Shown: one piece after another, positions 1 through 7,083 of the stretch | How the letters are laid out: each line of letters begins with the position of its first letter | How positions within the stretch are numbered: position 1 is the first letter of the stretch | Source of the DNA: Alphaproteobacteria bacterium | Lineage (GTDB): Bacteria > Pseudomonadota > Alphaproteobacteria > JAJTHO01 | Direction: 5' to 3' | Length of the DNA: 12,204 nt | Assembly: GCA_021297975.1 (NCBI GenBank) | Contig: JAJTHO010000061.1 | Location: 1 to 12,204, forward strand | Made by a program: the position numbers and the translations under genes | The notes under the pieces: model-generated | What the model was told of the DNA's origin: nothing | Database searches by the model: none | Seen by the model: the letters and a program-made list of their open reading frames with translations, nothing else

Positions 1-1056
1 CGCCATATCCACCGCCGGGCCCCGGCTTCCGGGCGCGTGGCCTATCCATGCCTCAAGTCCCGGCCAGGATTGCTGCACCTGCCGCCACGCCAGCGCGGTC
101 TTTTCCGCCCGGCGCAGCAGGCTGTTGTCTGTGTTTGGCAGTAAACCATAAATCACGTTGGCGTTAATATCGCGAACCCCTTGGCTTGTATCCGCAAGGC
201 GAAACAACACCCGCACCGCAACGGCGTTATCACCAGAGGTGAGGCTGGACAGCCTATCCCCCAGCGGCGTTTGCCGCACGTTGTTAGCAACCAAAAGCCC
301 CACCAAAACCAATGTCAACAGCGCGGTAATCCGCCAGCGCCAATCCAACCACAGCACCAGCCGAAAAACAGGCACACTCAACAGCAGCATAATCAACAAA
401 AAAGGAATCCGCGCCGCAACAAATTGCAGCGTCACCGCGCTAAGCACGAGCCCCAAAACCTGCACCGCCCAATGCACCCGCGTTAACACCAGCGCCGCAC
501 ACAAGAGCACCAAGACCAGCCCCAGCTCCCACGTTCCGCCCGTGAGCCCCACCGGAATTCCCATCACCATGCCGTCTTGGCTGGTAAACGCAGGAACAAG
601 CCCCTCCAGTTGCAGCGGCACAAGCGCCATATTCAGCAGCGCATAACCCGCTAGATACGCGCCAAAAAGTAACGGACGACCACTCACAAGCGCACCGGCA
701 AAAAAGAATACCCCATATTCCGCCAAGCGAATGCTGTAGAGAATGCCAATCAAGCCTGTGTTGTTTAGCAGCGCGCTTGCAAGACCAAAAAGTGTGAAAA
801 AGCCAAGCCAATATAGACACGCAGGCATGGGCGGTATTTCAAGCCGTTTTAACCATCCGCTTACAATAAGTAAAAGTGCGACAAACAACGCCGCATCGTC
901 ATACCGAAGCCCGGCGTACTCGCCCGGCAAGCTGAACAGATTGAGTTTTGGCAAATACAGCAAAGGCAGTAGCAGCAGTAAAACGAACGCCCCAGGGTAA
1001 GGGTGAAGTCCAAAGACTCGACAGGTTTGCGCAAACGGTCTAGGGCTGAGCGTCAT
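1..1056 (-). CDS. O-antigen polymerase/ligase-like (Wzy/WaaL-type) integral membrane protein, C-terminus off the left edge
   Basis: Reading the minus strand from an ATG at 1056 gives 352 uninterrupted codons that continue past base 1, so the gene is incomplete. The protein is very hydrophobic, with likely membrane segments near residues 23-36, 55-69, 80-97, 105-124, 129-148, 177-193, 197-214, 218-237 and 243-258. A loop after the fifth segment carries GLTGGTWELG (170-179). A long soluble stretch (about 260-335) is followed by GHAPGSRGPAVD (339-350). Both patterns recall the GG-x-WELG and G-x-G-S-x-G-P-A-V-D segments of O-antigen polymerase/ligase-like proteins, where the second precedes further membrane helices, here beyond the edge. 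A stop four codons upstream fixes the start at this ATG; no good ribosome binding site is visible. Divergent glycosyltransferases support a role in glycan polymerisation or transfer at the inner membrane. Polymerase versus ligase cannot be decided. Confidence 0.72.
   Translation of the reverse strand, partial: MTLSPRPFAQTCRVFGLHPYPGAFVLLLLLPLLYLPKLNLFSLPGEYAGLRYDDAALFVALLLIVSGWLKRLEIPPMPACLYWLGFFTLFGLASALLNNTGLIGILYSIRLAEYGVFFFAGALVSGRPLLFGAYLAGYALLNMALVPLQLEGLVPAFTSQDGMVMGIPVGLTGGTWELGLVLVLLCAALVLTRVHWAVQVLGLVLSAVTLQFVAARIPFLLIMLLLSVPVFRLVLWLDWRWRITALLTLVLVGLLVANNVRQTPLGDRLSSLTSGDNAVAVRVLFRLADTSQGVRDINANVIYGLLPNTDNSLLRRAEKTALAWRQVQQSWPGLEAWIGHAPGSRGPAVDMA
1025..1036. promoter_or_regulatory. 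12-bp perfect palindrome at the divergent polysaccharide start sites
   Basis: GTTTGCGCAAAC is a perfect inverted repeat. It lies inside the first codons of the minus-strand membrane protein and 23 bases upstream of the plus-strand glycosyltransferase start. The two start codons are only 2 bp apart, so any promoter or operator must lie inside a coding region; this palindrome is a possible regulator site. A 12-base palindrome can occur by chance, so this is a weak call. Confidence 0.25.
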
Positions 1057-1058
1057 GT

Positions 1059-1913
1059 ATGACAGCTAGCACACCCCTTCACATCACCGCAATCATCGTC
1101 ACCCACAACAGCGCGGCGGTGATTCAAAAAGCCGTTGCCGCGCTTGCCCTGCAAAAACAGGTCATTAAACAGCTGGTGCTGGTGGATAGCGGCTCAACGG
1201 ATACCGCATACCTCGACGCGGCTGTTGCGCCCTTGTCACAATCAGACGTTGTAGTCACGCGCCTAAACGTTGAGAACGTTGGCTTTGCCAAAGGCAACAA
1301 TTTGGGTATTGCGGCGGCATCAACGGCAACGTCGCATTTTTTGTTTGTAAACCCCGATTGTTTTTTAGCGCCCGACTGGCTGGAAAAAGCCTTGGTATAT
1401 TCTGCGGCGCATCCCCAAGCGGTTATCAGCAGCCCGCTTTATGGCTATGATATTAAAGCCGATAGCCCTTCCGGTCTTTGGGATTCGCAAGGGATAACCC
1501 ACACCCGGCTGTTGGGGCGCTGGTATGACATCGGGCAGGGTAAGCCCATAACAGAGACACAAACAGCCGCCGTGAAAGCCCTTTGCGGCGCGCTGATGCT
1601 GGTTCCAGCAGCAGCAGTGCATTGTCTGTCAAAACAACCCGGCGGCTTTTTTGATGAAAATTTTTATATGTACAAAGAAGATATTGACACGTCGTTGCGA
1701 TTAAGTCGCGCAGGTTACACGCTCACGATACTGCCCGATCTTATCGCGCACCATTGCCGCGGCTGGCAACCAGACCGGCAGAAAATGGCGCGTTGGGCGC
1801 GGCTGCGCTCAGCAGAGAATAACCTGCGACTACTGCGTAAACACCCGGCGTTATTTCCCTATGGACTTTTTTATTCGCTGCAATACCTGTTAGTCCGGTA
1901 TGCCAATCGATAA
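1059..1913 (+). CDS. Family 2 glycosyltransferase, WbbL-type rhamnosyltransferase-like
   Basis: This 284-residue protein has the GT-A fold signatures of family 2 glycosyltransferases: IIVTHNS (12-18) and DSGSTD (43-48) for nucleotide binding, NVGFAKGNN (73-81), FVNPDC (96-101) in the place of the metal-binding DXD motif, an acceptor-side segment CGALMLV (176-182), and MYKEDIDTSLRL (204-215) with the acidic ED pair expected of the catalytic base region. The NVGFAKGNN and KEDIDTSLR blocks are typical of dTDP-rhamnosyl transferases such as WbbL, which add sugars to lipid-linked glycans on the cytoplasmic face of the inner membrane. An in-frame stop just upstream (1047-1049) limits the start to the ATG at 1059; only a weak GAG at 1048-1050 serves as ribosome binding site. 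The end overlaps the next glycosyltransferase by 14 bp. Family assignment is firm; the sugar is inferred. Confidence 0.85.
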   Translation: MTASTPLHITAIIVTHNSAAVIQKAVAALALQKQVIKQLVLVDSGSTDTAYLDAAVAPLSQSDVVVTRLNVENVGFAKGNNLGIAAASTATSHFLFVNPDCFLAPDWLEKALVYSAAHPQAVISSPLYGYDIKADSPSGLWDSQGITHTRLLGRWYDIGQGKPITETQTAAVKALCGALMLVPAAAVHCLSKQPGGFFDENFYMYKEDIDTSLRLSRAGYTLTILPDLIAHHCRGWQPDRQKMARWARLRSAENNLRLLRKHPALFPYGLFYSLQYLLVRYANR

Positions 1914-2853
1914 CGCCGCGCTTGCCGCAAAAACTGCTGTCCTAATCCCCACGCGCAACGCGGGGGCTGCTTGGCGCGAGGCCTTAGAGGCATTGCAAAG
2001 CCAAACCCTGAAACCCGCCCGCGTGCTGATTGTTGATTCCAGCAGCACGGACGACACGGTAAAAATCGCCCGCGACTACGGCTATGAGGTTGAGAGTATC
2101 GACGTTGCAACCTTTGACCACGGCGGCACGCGGCAGATGATGGCAGACCGCGTCGCGCCGTTGCCCTATCTCGTTTTTCTTACTCAAGATGCGATTTTAA
2201 ACAGCACCGATGCGCTGGAAAACCTGGTGCGCTATTTGGATGCAGACCCCAAAATCGGCGCGGTTTGCGGGCGCCAGTTGCCGCATCTGGACGCAACGCC
2301 CATCGCCGCCCATCACCGCCTGTTTAATTACCGGGCGCATAACTACACGAAAACGGCGGAGGATGCGCTGCATTACGGTCTAAAAGTCGCCTATATGTCG
2401 AATTCCTTTGGCGTGTATCGGCGTGAGGCGTTTGAGGCGGTGGGCGGCTTCCCCACCCGTTCGATTTTTGGCGAAGACATGCTGGCCGTTGGCCGGATGC
2501 TGGAATTGGGCTGGAAAAATGGTTACTGCGCCGATGCCGCCGTGCGCCATTCGCATAACTATACCTTTCAAGAAGAATTCCGCCGTTCCTTTGATATTGG
2601 CGTGATGCATGCGCATAATAAATGGCTGCTCACCGCCTTTGGCCGGGCAGAGTGGGAGGGGCTGCGCTTTGTGCAGTCTGAGCTAAAATACCTGCTCAAA
2701 CACGAGCCGTTAGATATCCCCAGCGCCGTAATGCGCACGGCGCTTAAGTTAGTCGGTTACCGGCTTGGCAAATACTGGCATCGCTGGCCGCGCCGCTTTG
2801 TGCTGCGCTGTTCGATGCATCGCAAGTGGTGGGCGCAGCAGCCGCAGGAGTAA
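1900..2853 (+). CDS. Family 2 glycosyltransferase, RfbN-type rhamnosyltransferase-like
   Basis: The 317-residue product begins with a family 2 core: VLIPTRN (14-20) and DSSSTDDT (46-53). It then shows the set of motifs seen in RfbN/WsaF-type rhamnosyltransferases: FDHGGTR (72-78), FLTQDA (93-98) in the DXD position, CGRQLP (123-128), a SNSF segment (167-170), GGFP (182-185), GEDM (191-194) and HSHNYT (217-222) followed by EEFRRSFDIG (225-234). The first 14 bases lie inside the preceding glycosyltransferase in another frame, so the pair is almost certainly cotranscribed and translationally coupled; no strong ribosome binding site is seen. The basic, aromatic C-terminus (about 290-311) could contact the membrane surface. 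The likely job is addition of a deoxysugar to an O-antigen or capsule repeat unit. Exact donor and acceptor are unknown. Confidence 0.85.
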   Translation: MPIDNAALAAKTAVLIPTRNAGAAWREALEALQSQTLKPARVLIVDSSSTDDTVKIARDYGYEVESIDVATFDHGGTRQMMADRVAPLPYLVFLTQDAILNSTDALENLVRYLDADPKIGAVCGRQLPHLDATPIAAHHRLFNYRAHNYTKTAEDALHYGLKVAYMSNSFGVYRREAFEAVGGFPTRSIFGEDMLAVGRMLELGWKNGYCADAAVRHSHNYTFQEEFRRSFDIGVMHAHNKWLLTAFGRAEWEGLRFVQSELKYLLKHEPLDIPSAVMRTALKLVGYRLGKYWHRWPRRFVLRCSMHRKWWAQQPQE

Positions 2854-2868
2854 CTGCGAATTCGGCTT

Positions 2869-2887
2869 GCAGCGCAGGGAGCGCTGC
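2869..2887 (+). other. GC-rich hairpin in the thrS leader
   Basis: GCAGCGC and GCGCTGC form a 7-bp perfect stem around the loop AGGGA, 14 bases before the thrS ATG. No T-run follows, so it is not an ordinary intrinsic terminator. The loop does not contain a CGU anticodon-like triplet as in the E. coli thrS operator. It could affect thrS translation or stabilise a processed 5' end, but there is no direct evidence of function. Confidence 0.3.
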
Positions 2888-2901
2888 GCAATAAAGTTTG
2901 G

Positions 2902-4815
2902 ATGAAAATAACGTTCCCTGACGGCGCTGTGCGCGAGTATCCCGTTAACACAACCGGTCTTGAAATTGCCGAATCCATTAGCAAATCATTGGCCAAAAGC
3001 ACGCTGGCTGTTGTTTTTAATGGCGAGCCGCGCGATAGCGCCCGCGCAATAGACACAGACGGCACGCTGGAGATTGTCACCAAAGACCACCCGGCGGCGC
3101 TTGAGATTATCCGCCACGATGCGGCGCACATTATGGCCGAAGCGGTGCAGGAACTGTTCCCCGGCACGCAAGTCACCATCGGCCCCGCCATTGAAAACGG
3201 CTTTTACTATGATTTTTATCGCGAAACCGCGTTCACGCCCGATGATTTACCCAAAATCGAACAGCGGATGCGCGACATCGTGGCGCGTAATGAAGTGATT
3301 ACCCGCGAGGTGTGGGAGCGCGACAAAGCAATCGCCCATTTCAACAGCATCGGCGAAACCTTTAAAGCTGAGATTATCCAAGACCTGCCCGGCACAGAAA
3401 CGATCACGCTCTATCGCCAAGGCAAATTTGCTGACCTGTGCCGCGGGCCCCATCTGCCCAGCACGCATAAACTCGGCACTGCCTTTAAACTCACGAAGCT
3501 CGCCGGTTCCTATTGGCGCGGCGATCATACCAAAGCGCAGTTACAGCGCATTTACGGCACTGCCTGGGCAACGCAAGAACAGCTCGATGCCTATCTGAAA
3601 CAGCTGGAGGAGGCCGAAAAGCGTGACCACCGCAAGCTGGGGCGCGAGATGGATTTGTTCCATTTCCAAGACGAAGCGCCGGGCAGTGTCTTCTGGCATC
3701 CAAAAGGCTGGACGATTTATCAGACGCTTATTGCCTATATGCGCCGCAAAATTACGGCGGCGGGGTATGTTGAGGTTAATACACCGCAAATGCTGGATGC
3801 CACCTTTTGGCAAAAATCCGGGCATTGGGATAAATACCGCGAGAACATGTTTGTTATCCCCGATGATCACTCGCATTGCTATGCAATGAAGCCGATGAGC
3901 TGTCCGGGGAATATCCAGCTTTATAAAGCCCATCAGCACAGCTATCGGGATTTACCGATCCGCATGGCGGAATTCGGCCAAGTTTTCCGGCGCGAGGCCA
4001 GCGGCGCACGGCACGGCCTGATGCGGGTGCAAGCGTTCACGCAAGATGATGCGCACATTTTTTGCCGGCATGACCAGTTGGAGGCTGAGGTTATCGCCAT
4101 GTGCACCCTGATGAAAGAGGTGTACACCGATTTGGGGCTAGCGGATTCCTTGCGGGTAAAATTCTCAACCCGCCCGGAACAGCGCATCGGCAGCGATGAA
4201 GACTGGGACAGAGCCGAGGCCGCGTTGCAGAATGTGTGTAACACTATTGGCCTGAACTGGACGCTCAATGCGGGTGACGGTGCGTTTTATGCGCCTAAGC
4301 TGGATTTTGTTGTCACCGATGCCATTGGCCGCGATTGGCAATGCGGCACGATTCAGGTTGATATGAATTTGCCGCATCGTTTGGGATTGTCATATGTGGC
4401 CGAAGACGGCAGCAAGCAAGTTCCCCACATGGTGCACCGGGCGATTTTAGGCTCGCTGGAGCGGTTTATCGGGGTCTTGCTTGAACACTATGCAGGTAAT
4501 TTGCCGCTGTGGCTCGCACCGGTACAGGTTGTCTTAGCCACGATTACCGATGAGGCGGTTAGCTATGCGGAAAATCTGGCCGCAGAACTGCGCAGCGCCG
4601 GGGTGCGGGTTGTGATGGACGTTCGTAACGAGAAAATCAGCTATAAAGTGCGCGAGCATTCCGTTGCCAAAGTACCGCTTATCTGGGCGGTGGGCAAAAA
4701 CGAGATGGCGGATAAAACCGTGGCTGTTCGCCGTTTAGGTAGCCAAGGCCAAGAAACTGAAAGCGCCGCAACAGCCGTTGCAGCGCTTTGTGAGGCGGCA
4801 CAGTTGCCGGCGTAA
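2902..4815 (+). CDS. thrS: Threonyl-tRNA synthetase
   Basis: ThrRS charges tRNA-Thr with threonine using ATP in the cytoplasm. At 637 residues it matches the full bacterial length. In order: a TGS domain (1-60, starting MKITFPDG); the editing domain with HDAAH (72-76, HxxxH) and CRGPH (180-184), which clears mischarged Ser-tRNA; the class II catalytic core from about 245 to 535; and an anticodon-binding domain from about 537. The zinc ligands align with those of the E. coli enzyme: C334 in MSCPGN, H385 in QDDAH and H512 in VHRAILGSLERF (class II motif 3). Motif 2 is FRREASGARHG (362-372). The start is set by homology of the TGS domain; its ribosome binding site is weak. The gene is not followed by infC-rpmI-rplT as in enterics, but by a terminator. 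It lies 48 bp after the glycosyltransferases. Confidence 0.98.
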   Translation: MKITFPDGAVREYPVNTTGLEIAESISKSLAKSTLAVVFNGEPRDSARAIDTDGTLEIVTKDHPAALEIIRHDAAHIMAEAVQELFPGTQVTIGPAIENGFYYDFYRETAFTPDDLPKIEQRMRDIVARNEVITREVWERDKAIAHFNSIGETFKAEIIQDLPGTETITLYRQGKFADLCRGPHLPSTHKLGTAFKLTKLAGSYWRGDHTKAQLQRIYGTAWATQEQLDAYLKQLEEAEKRDHRKLGREMDLFHFQDEAPGSVFWHPKGWTIYQTLIAYMRRKITAAGYVEVNTPQMLDATFWQKSGHWDKYRENMFVIPDDHSHCYAMKPMSCPGNIQLYKAHQHSYRDLPIRMAEFGQVFRREASGARHGLMRVQAFTQDDAHIFCRHDQLEAEVIAMCTLMKEVYTDLGLADSLRVKFSTRPEQRIGSDEDWDRAEAALQNVCNTIGLNWTLNAGDGAFYAPKLDFVVTDAIGRDWQCGTIQVDMNLPHRLGLSYVAEDGSKQVPHMVHRAILGSLERFIGVLLEHYAGNLPLWLAPVQVVLATITDEAVSYAENLAAELRSAGVRVVMDVRNEKISYKVREHSVAKVPLIWAVGKNEMADKTVAVRRLGSQGQETESAATAVAALCEAAQLPA

Positions 4816-4880
4816 ACCGGCACCGTTACTTCCTTATACTCATTCCCCATTGCGGGGCTGTTGTACTCTGAATCGCGCTT

Positions 4881-4920
4881 AAAAAAAGCCCCTCTACCCT
4901 TGCGGGAGAGGGGCTTTCTT
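4881..4920. terminator. Bidirectional intrinsic terminator between thrS and the TPR lipoprotein gene
   Basis: The left arm AAAGCCCCTCT (4885-4895) plus CCC (4897-4899) pairs with GGG (4904-4906) and AGAGGGGCTTT (4907-4917), leaving one bulged A and a TTGC loop. A T-rich tail follows on the plus strand (to 4920), and seven A's at 4881-4887 give the T-run on the minus strand. It lies between two converging genes and should stop transcription from both sides. Confidence 0.93.
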
Positions 4921-4940
4921 ATATTGAAAGAGCTAAACTC

Positions 4941-5732
4941 TTAACGGTTTAAGCGTGCTGGCGCATCGGTCAACACCGCTTCACGCAGGCTTTTCGGGTT
5001 CAGACCGCGCATTTTGCGGTACACCTCTAAATTGCGCGACACGTCTGCTGTTTTCAGGTCTTTTTCCAGCAAACGGCGTGCGGCAGTTTCTTTACCGGCA
5101 AGGCCATACACCAGCGCAAGGTTTGAGCGGTGCGCAGCGGTTGCGTTTGGCTCTGCCACAACGCTTTGCAGCACGTTGATACCGGCGTCTGTGTCACCAG
5201 CCATGGCGAGCGACAGACCGATGTTGTTGCGCACGTTTAAATCCTGCGGCGCGAGGCGCAAGCCTTGGCGGTATGCCGCTTGTGCCTCTTTATGGCTGCC
5301 TTTTAGGTCATAGGCTGTGCCAAGGGCGGCGTAGTTTTTTGGGGTTGGCTCATTCAGCACTGCGCGTTGGAATACATCAATCGCCGAATCCGCATCGTTA
5401 ACAACGAGATAGGCGCGGCCTGCACCCAACAGCGCACGTTGGTCGCTGGGGTTTGCTTCCAGAGCTTGGCGGTAATTTGTTAAAGCAGCAGCCGCGCGGC
5501 CAGAGGCAACCTTGGCATCACCGACTTTGGTTTGCAGGCCGGCATCGCGGGGTGACTGTTGTAGCGCTTCTTCATAAAGCTGCGTTGCGGCCAAGGCATC
5601 GCCATTGGCCAGTGTTGCATCACCGCTGCGGATAAGCGAGGCTTTATCCTTTGTTACAGGTTTTTGTTGCGCGCAACCTGCGAGTAAGATTGTTAACAAT
5701 GCTCCGGATAGAATACGGAAAGATAAATTCAT
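4941..5732 (-). CDS. TPR-repeat lipoprotein, TadD-like
   Basis: The 263-residue product starts with a lipoprotein signal peptide: a short basic start, a hydrophobic run and the lipobox LLAGC, with the lipidated cysteine at residue 20. The rest (about 33-225) is made of roughly five or six 34-residue helical repeats with TPR spacing, for example YEEALQQSP, YRQALEANP, FQRAVLNEP and YRQGLRLAP. This architecture matches TadD, the outer-membrane-associated TPR lipoprotein of Flp/Tad pilus assembly, and two TadE-like genes lie divergently next door. The frame extends to an ATG at 5753, but the ATG at 5732 is preferred: GGGG sits six bases upstream and the signal peptide begins directly there. Convergent with thrS. 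Alternatives are other TPR lipoproteins such as PilF/PilW, so no gene symbol is given. Confidence 0.85.
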   Translation of the reverse strand: MNLSFRILSGALLTILLAGCAQQKPVTKDKASLIRSGDATLANGDALAATQLYEEALQQSPRDAGLQTKVGDAKVASGRAAAALTNYRQALEANPSDQRALLGAGRAYLVVNDADSAIDVFQRAVLNEPTPKNYAALGTAYDLKGSHKEAQAAYRQGLRLAPQDLNVRNNIGLSLAMAGDTDAGINVLQSVVAEPNATAAHRSNLALVYGLAGKETAARRLLEKDLKTADVSRNLEVYRKMRGLNPKSLREAVLTDAPARLNR

Positions 5733-5771
5733 GTGTAACCCCATTTCGGCCATTTAGTAAAATATTAGCAA

Positions 5772-5799
5772 TTGTTTGCAATCCTACACAGAATATGCT
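5772..5799 (+). promoter_or_regulatory. Possible sigma-70-type promoter for the TadE-like pair
   Basis: TTGTTT (5772-5777) and TATGCT (5794-5799) are separated by 16 bases and lie 25 bases upstream of the first TadE-like start, in the AT-rich gap between two divergent genes. Each hexamer departs from consensus at two or three positions, so this is a candidate only. Confidence 0.3.
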
Positions 5800-5824
5800 A
5801 AAACACAAGAATAAAGGAAGAGTT

Positions 5825-6409
5825 ATGATGAGAAAAGTAAAAACCCTTTTTGGCCGCTTTTTCAAGTCAAATCAAGGCGTGACAGTACTAGAGTTCGGTT
5901 TAGTTGCTCCGCTTTTTCTTGTTCTGTTGATGGGGATTTTTGAGATTTCGATTATTATCACGAAGAACATTATCGCTGAAAATGCTATGAGGGCGGTGGG
6001 GCGCGATGCGATTCTTAGTGCGGCCAATTCCAGCAGCGCTGCTGTAAGCGCACGGATGAATGAATTAACCTTTGATTTTATTGATAATGTAGAGGTAAGC
6101 TATAACGGCTCGTGCACGGATCGTAACAAAAATTGCCTTTGTATCGCGGCATACGCGGATTCACCAGGAAGCGATGCGTCTGCTGCTTCACGAGCACAAT
6201 CTTCAACCGCAGATTGTCCGGCCAGTGAAACGGGTGTAAACCCCACGACTCCAAATGCATTGGTTGTATATAGATTAAATTATTTCCATAACTTTTTTAC
6301 GCCATTGGGCGCAATACTTCGTTTGATTGGATCGGATCCGGAGTCGGGTTTTGCTAAGGGGCGACTAGATTTTACAACCACAACTATAGTACAAAATGAG
6401 CCTTTCTAA
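5825..6409 (+). CDS. TadE-like pseudopilin/pilus assembly protein
   Basis: TadE-family proteins are single-span envelope proteins of the Tad (Flp) pilus system. This 194-residue protein has a basic N-terminus, then G18-VTVL-EF, which fits the G/XXXXEF processing site known for Tad pseudopilins, within a hydrophobic segment (about 19-44) ending MGIFEIS. The rest is a predicted periplasmic domain with a cysteine cluster: C in GSCTD, NCLC, then TADC. The frame is open further upstream, but GGAAG at 5816-5820 points to ATG 5825 or 5828 (spacing 4 or 7); 5828 has the more usual spacing. It diverges from the TadD-like gene and is followed 50 bp later by a second TadE-like gene. Much of the gene is AT-richer than the flanks. 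TadE, TadF and TadG subtypes cannot be separated. Confidence 0.82.
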   Translation: MMRKVKTLFGRFFKSNQGVTVLEFGLVAPLFLVLLMGIFEISIIITKNIIAENAMRAVGRDAILSAANSSSAAVSARMNELTFDFIDNVEVSYNGSCTDRNKNCLCIAAYADSPGSDASAASRAQSSTADCPASETGVNPTTPNALVVYRLNYFHNFFTPLGAILRLIGSDPESGFAKGRLDFTTTTIVQNEPF

Positions 6410-6459
6410 ACTAAAGTTAAACATGATTATAACCAGCTTTCTAGCAAGGAACGGGCATA

Positions 6460-7074
6460 ATGATTGAAATATTTGAAAAATTTAAAAAAGATACTTCTGG
6501 TTTGCAGATACTAGAATTTGCGCTACTGGCGCCTCTATTGATCTCAATGGTGCTCGGAACCGTCGAACTAGGTCGTTACATCATTCTTAACCAAAAAGTC
6601 AGCAAAAGCGTCTTTGCCATGGGCGATTTAGTATCTCGTAAAGGTGGCTTAACATCCTTTGATGTTGGAGTTTCTTTTGAATTGGCAAGAAAAACATTAT
6701 CACCATTTGATGTTGGTACTAACCAATTTGCCTCTCGAACAACACTACGTATATCCGGCTACAATAGACCAGATGCGGCGTCGGGTTTGATCCCACAATG
6801 GACTTGTTTTTCAGGTGCAAACATAACAACAACCCCACCACCAATCAACGCCGATCCCAGAGAGGGCGTCATGCTGATTGAGATGGTCTACACCTACAAA
6901 ACTCTTTTTGTTCCAACCTCTGTAACCAATTTTTTTAGTTCAGAGGATCTGCCTATTTACCGAGCAATTACAGTTCGTCCGCGTTTTCAAAGCTTGGTTC
7001 CCAGTTTCGCATCCATGCAAACGCGGGAAGCTGATTCAAGTGGAGTAGGCGCGCCAACATGCGCACCTCTTTAA
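6460..7074 (+). CDS. Second TadE-like pseudopilin/pilus assembly protein
   Basis: This 204-residue product repeats the architecture of the gene before it: a basic N-terminus, G14-LQIL-EF (14-20) fitting the G/XXXXEF pseudopilin site, a membrane segment (about 15-38) with TVELGRY, then a soluble periplasmic part. A proline/threonine-rich stretch (TTTPPPINADP) lies near the middle and a single cysteine near each of WTCFSG and PTCAPL. Apart from the N-terminal region the two proteins share little obvious sequence, as is usual for TadE/TadF pairs. GGAA at 6447-6450 lies about nine bases before the ATG. A hand count over 6421-6720 gives about 38 percent GC, well below thrS. It ends only 9 bp from the stop of the convergent nuclease-like gene, with no terminator between. 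Confidence 0.83.
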   Translation: MIEIFEKFKKDTSGLQILEFALLAPLLISMVLGTVELGRYIILNQKVSKSVFAMGDLVSRKGGLTSFDVGVSFELARKTLSPFDVGTNQFASRTTLRISGYNRPDAASGLIPQWTCFSGANITTTPPPINADPREGVMLIEMVYTYKTLFVPTSVTNFFSSEDLPIYRAITVRPRFQSLVPSFASMQTREADSSGVGAPTCAPL

Positions 7075-7083
7075 AGCATAGCC

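Noticed and set aside
158..646. Plus-strand open frames over 158-1000
   Set aside because: They lie opposite the long hydrophobic minus-strand frame; their Ser/Thr/Pro-rich translations look like antisense of Leu/Val/Ala-rich membrane codons.
440..820. Minus-strand frame of 126 codons rich in Ala, Cys and Gly
   Set aside because: It is an out-of-frame shadow within the same-strand O-antigen-like gene, with no recognisable motif.
5651..5824. N-terminal extension of the first TadE-like gene back to 5651
   Set aside because: It would overlap the signal peptide of the divergent lipoprotein; the ribosome binding site at 5816-5820 and the TadE-type N-terminus favour 5825 or 5828.
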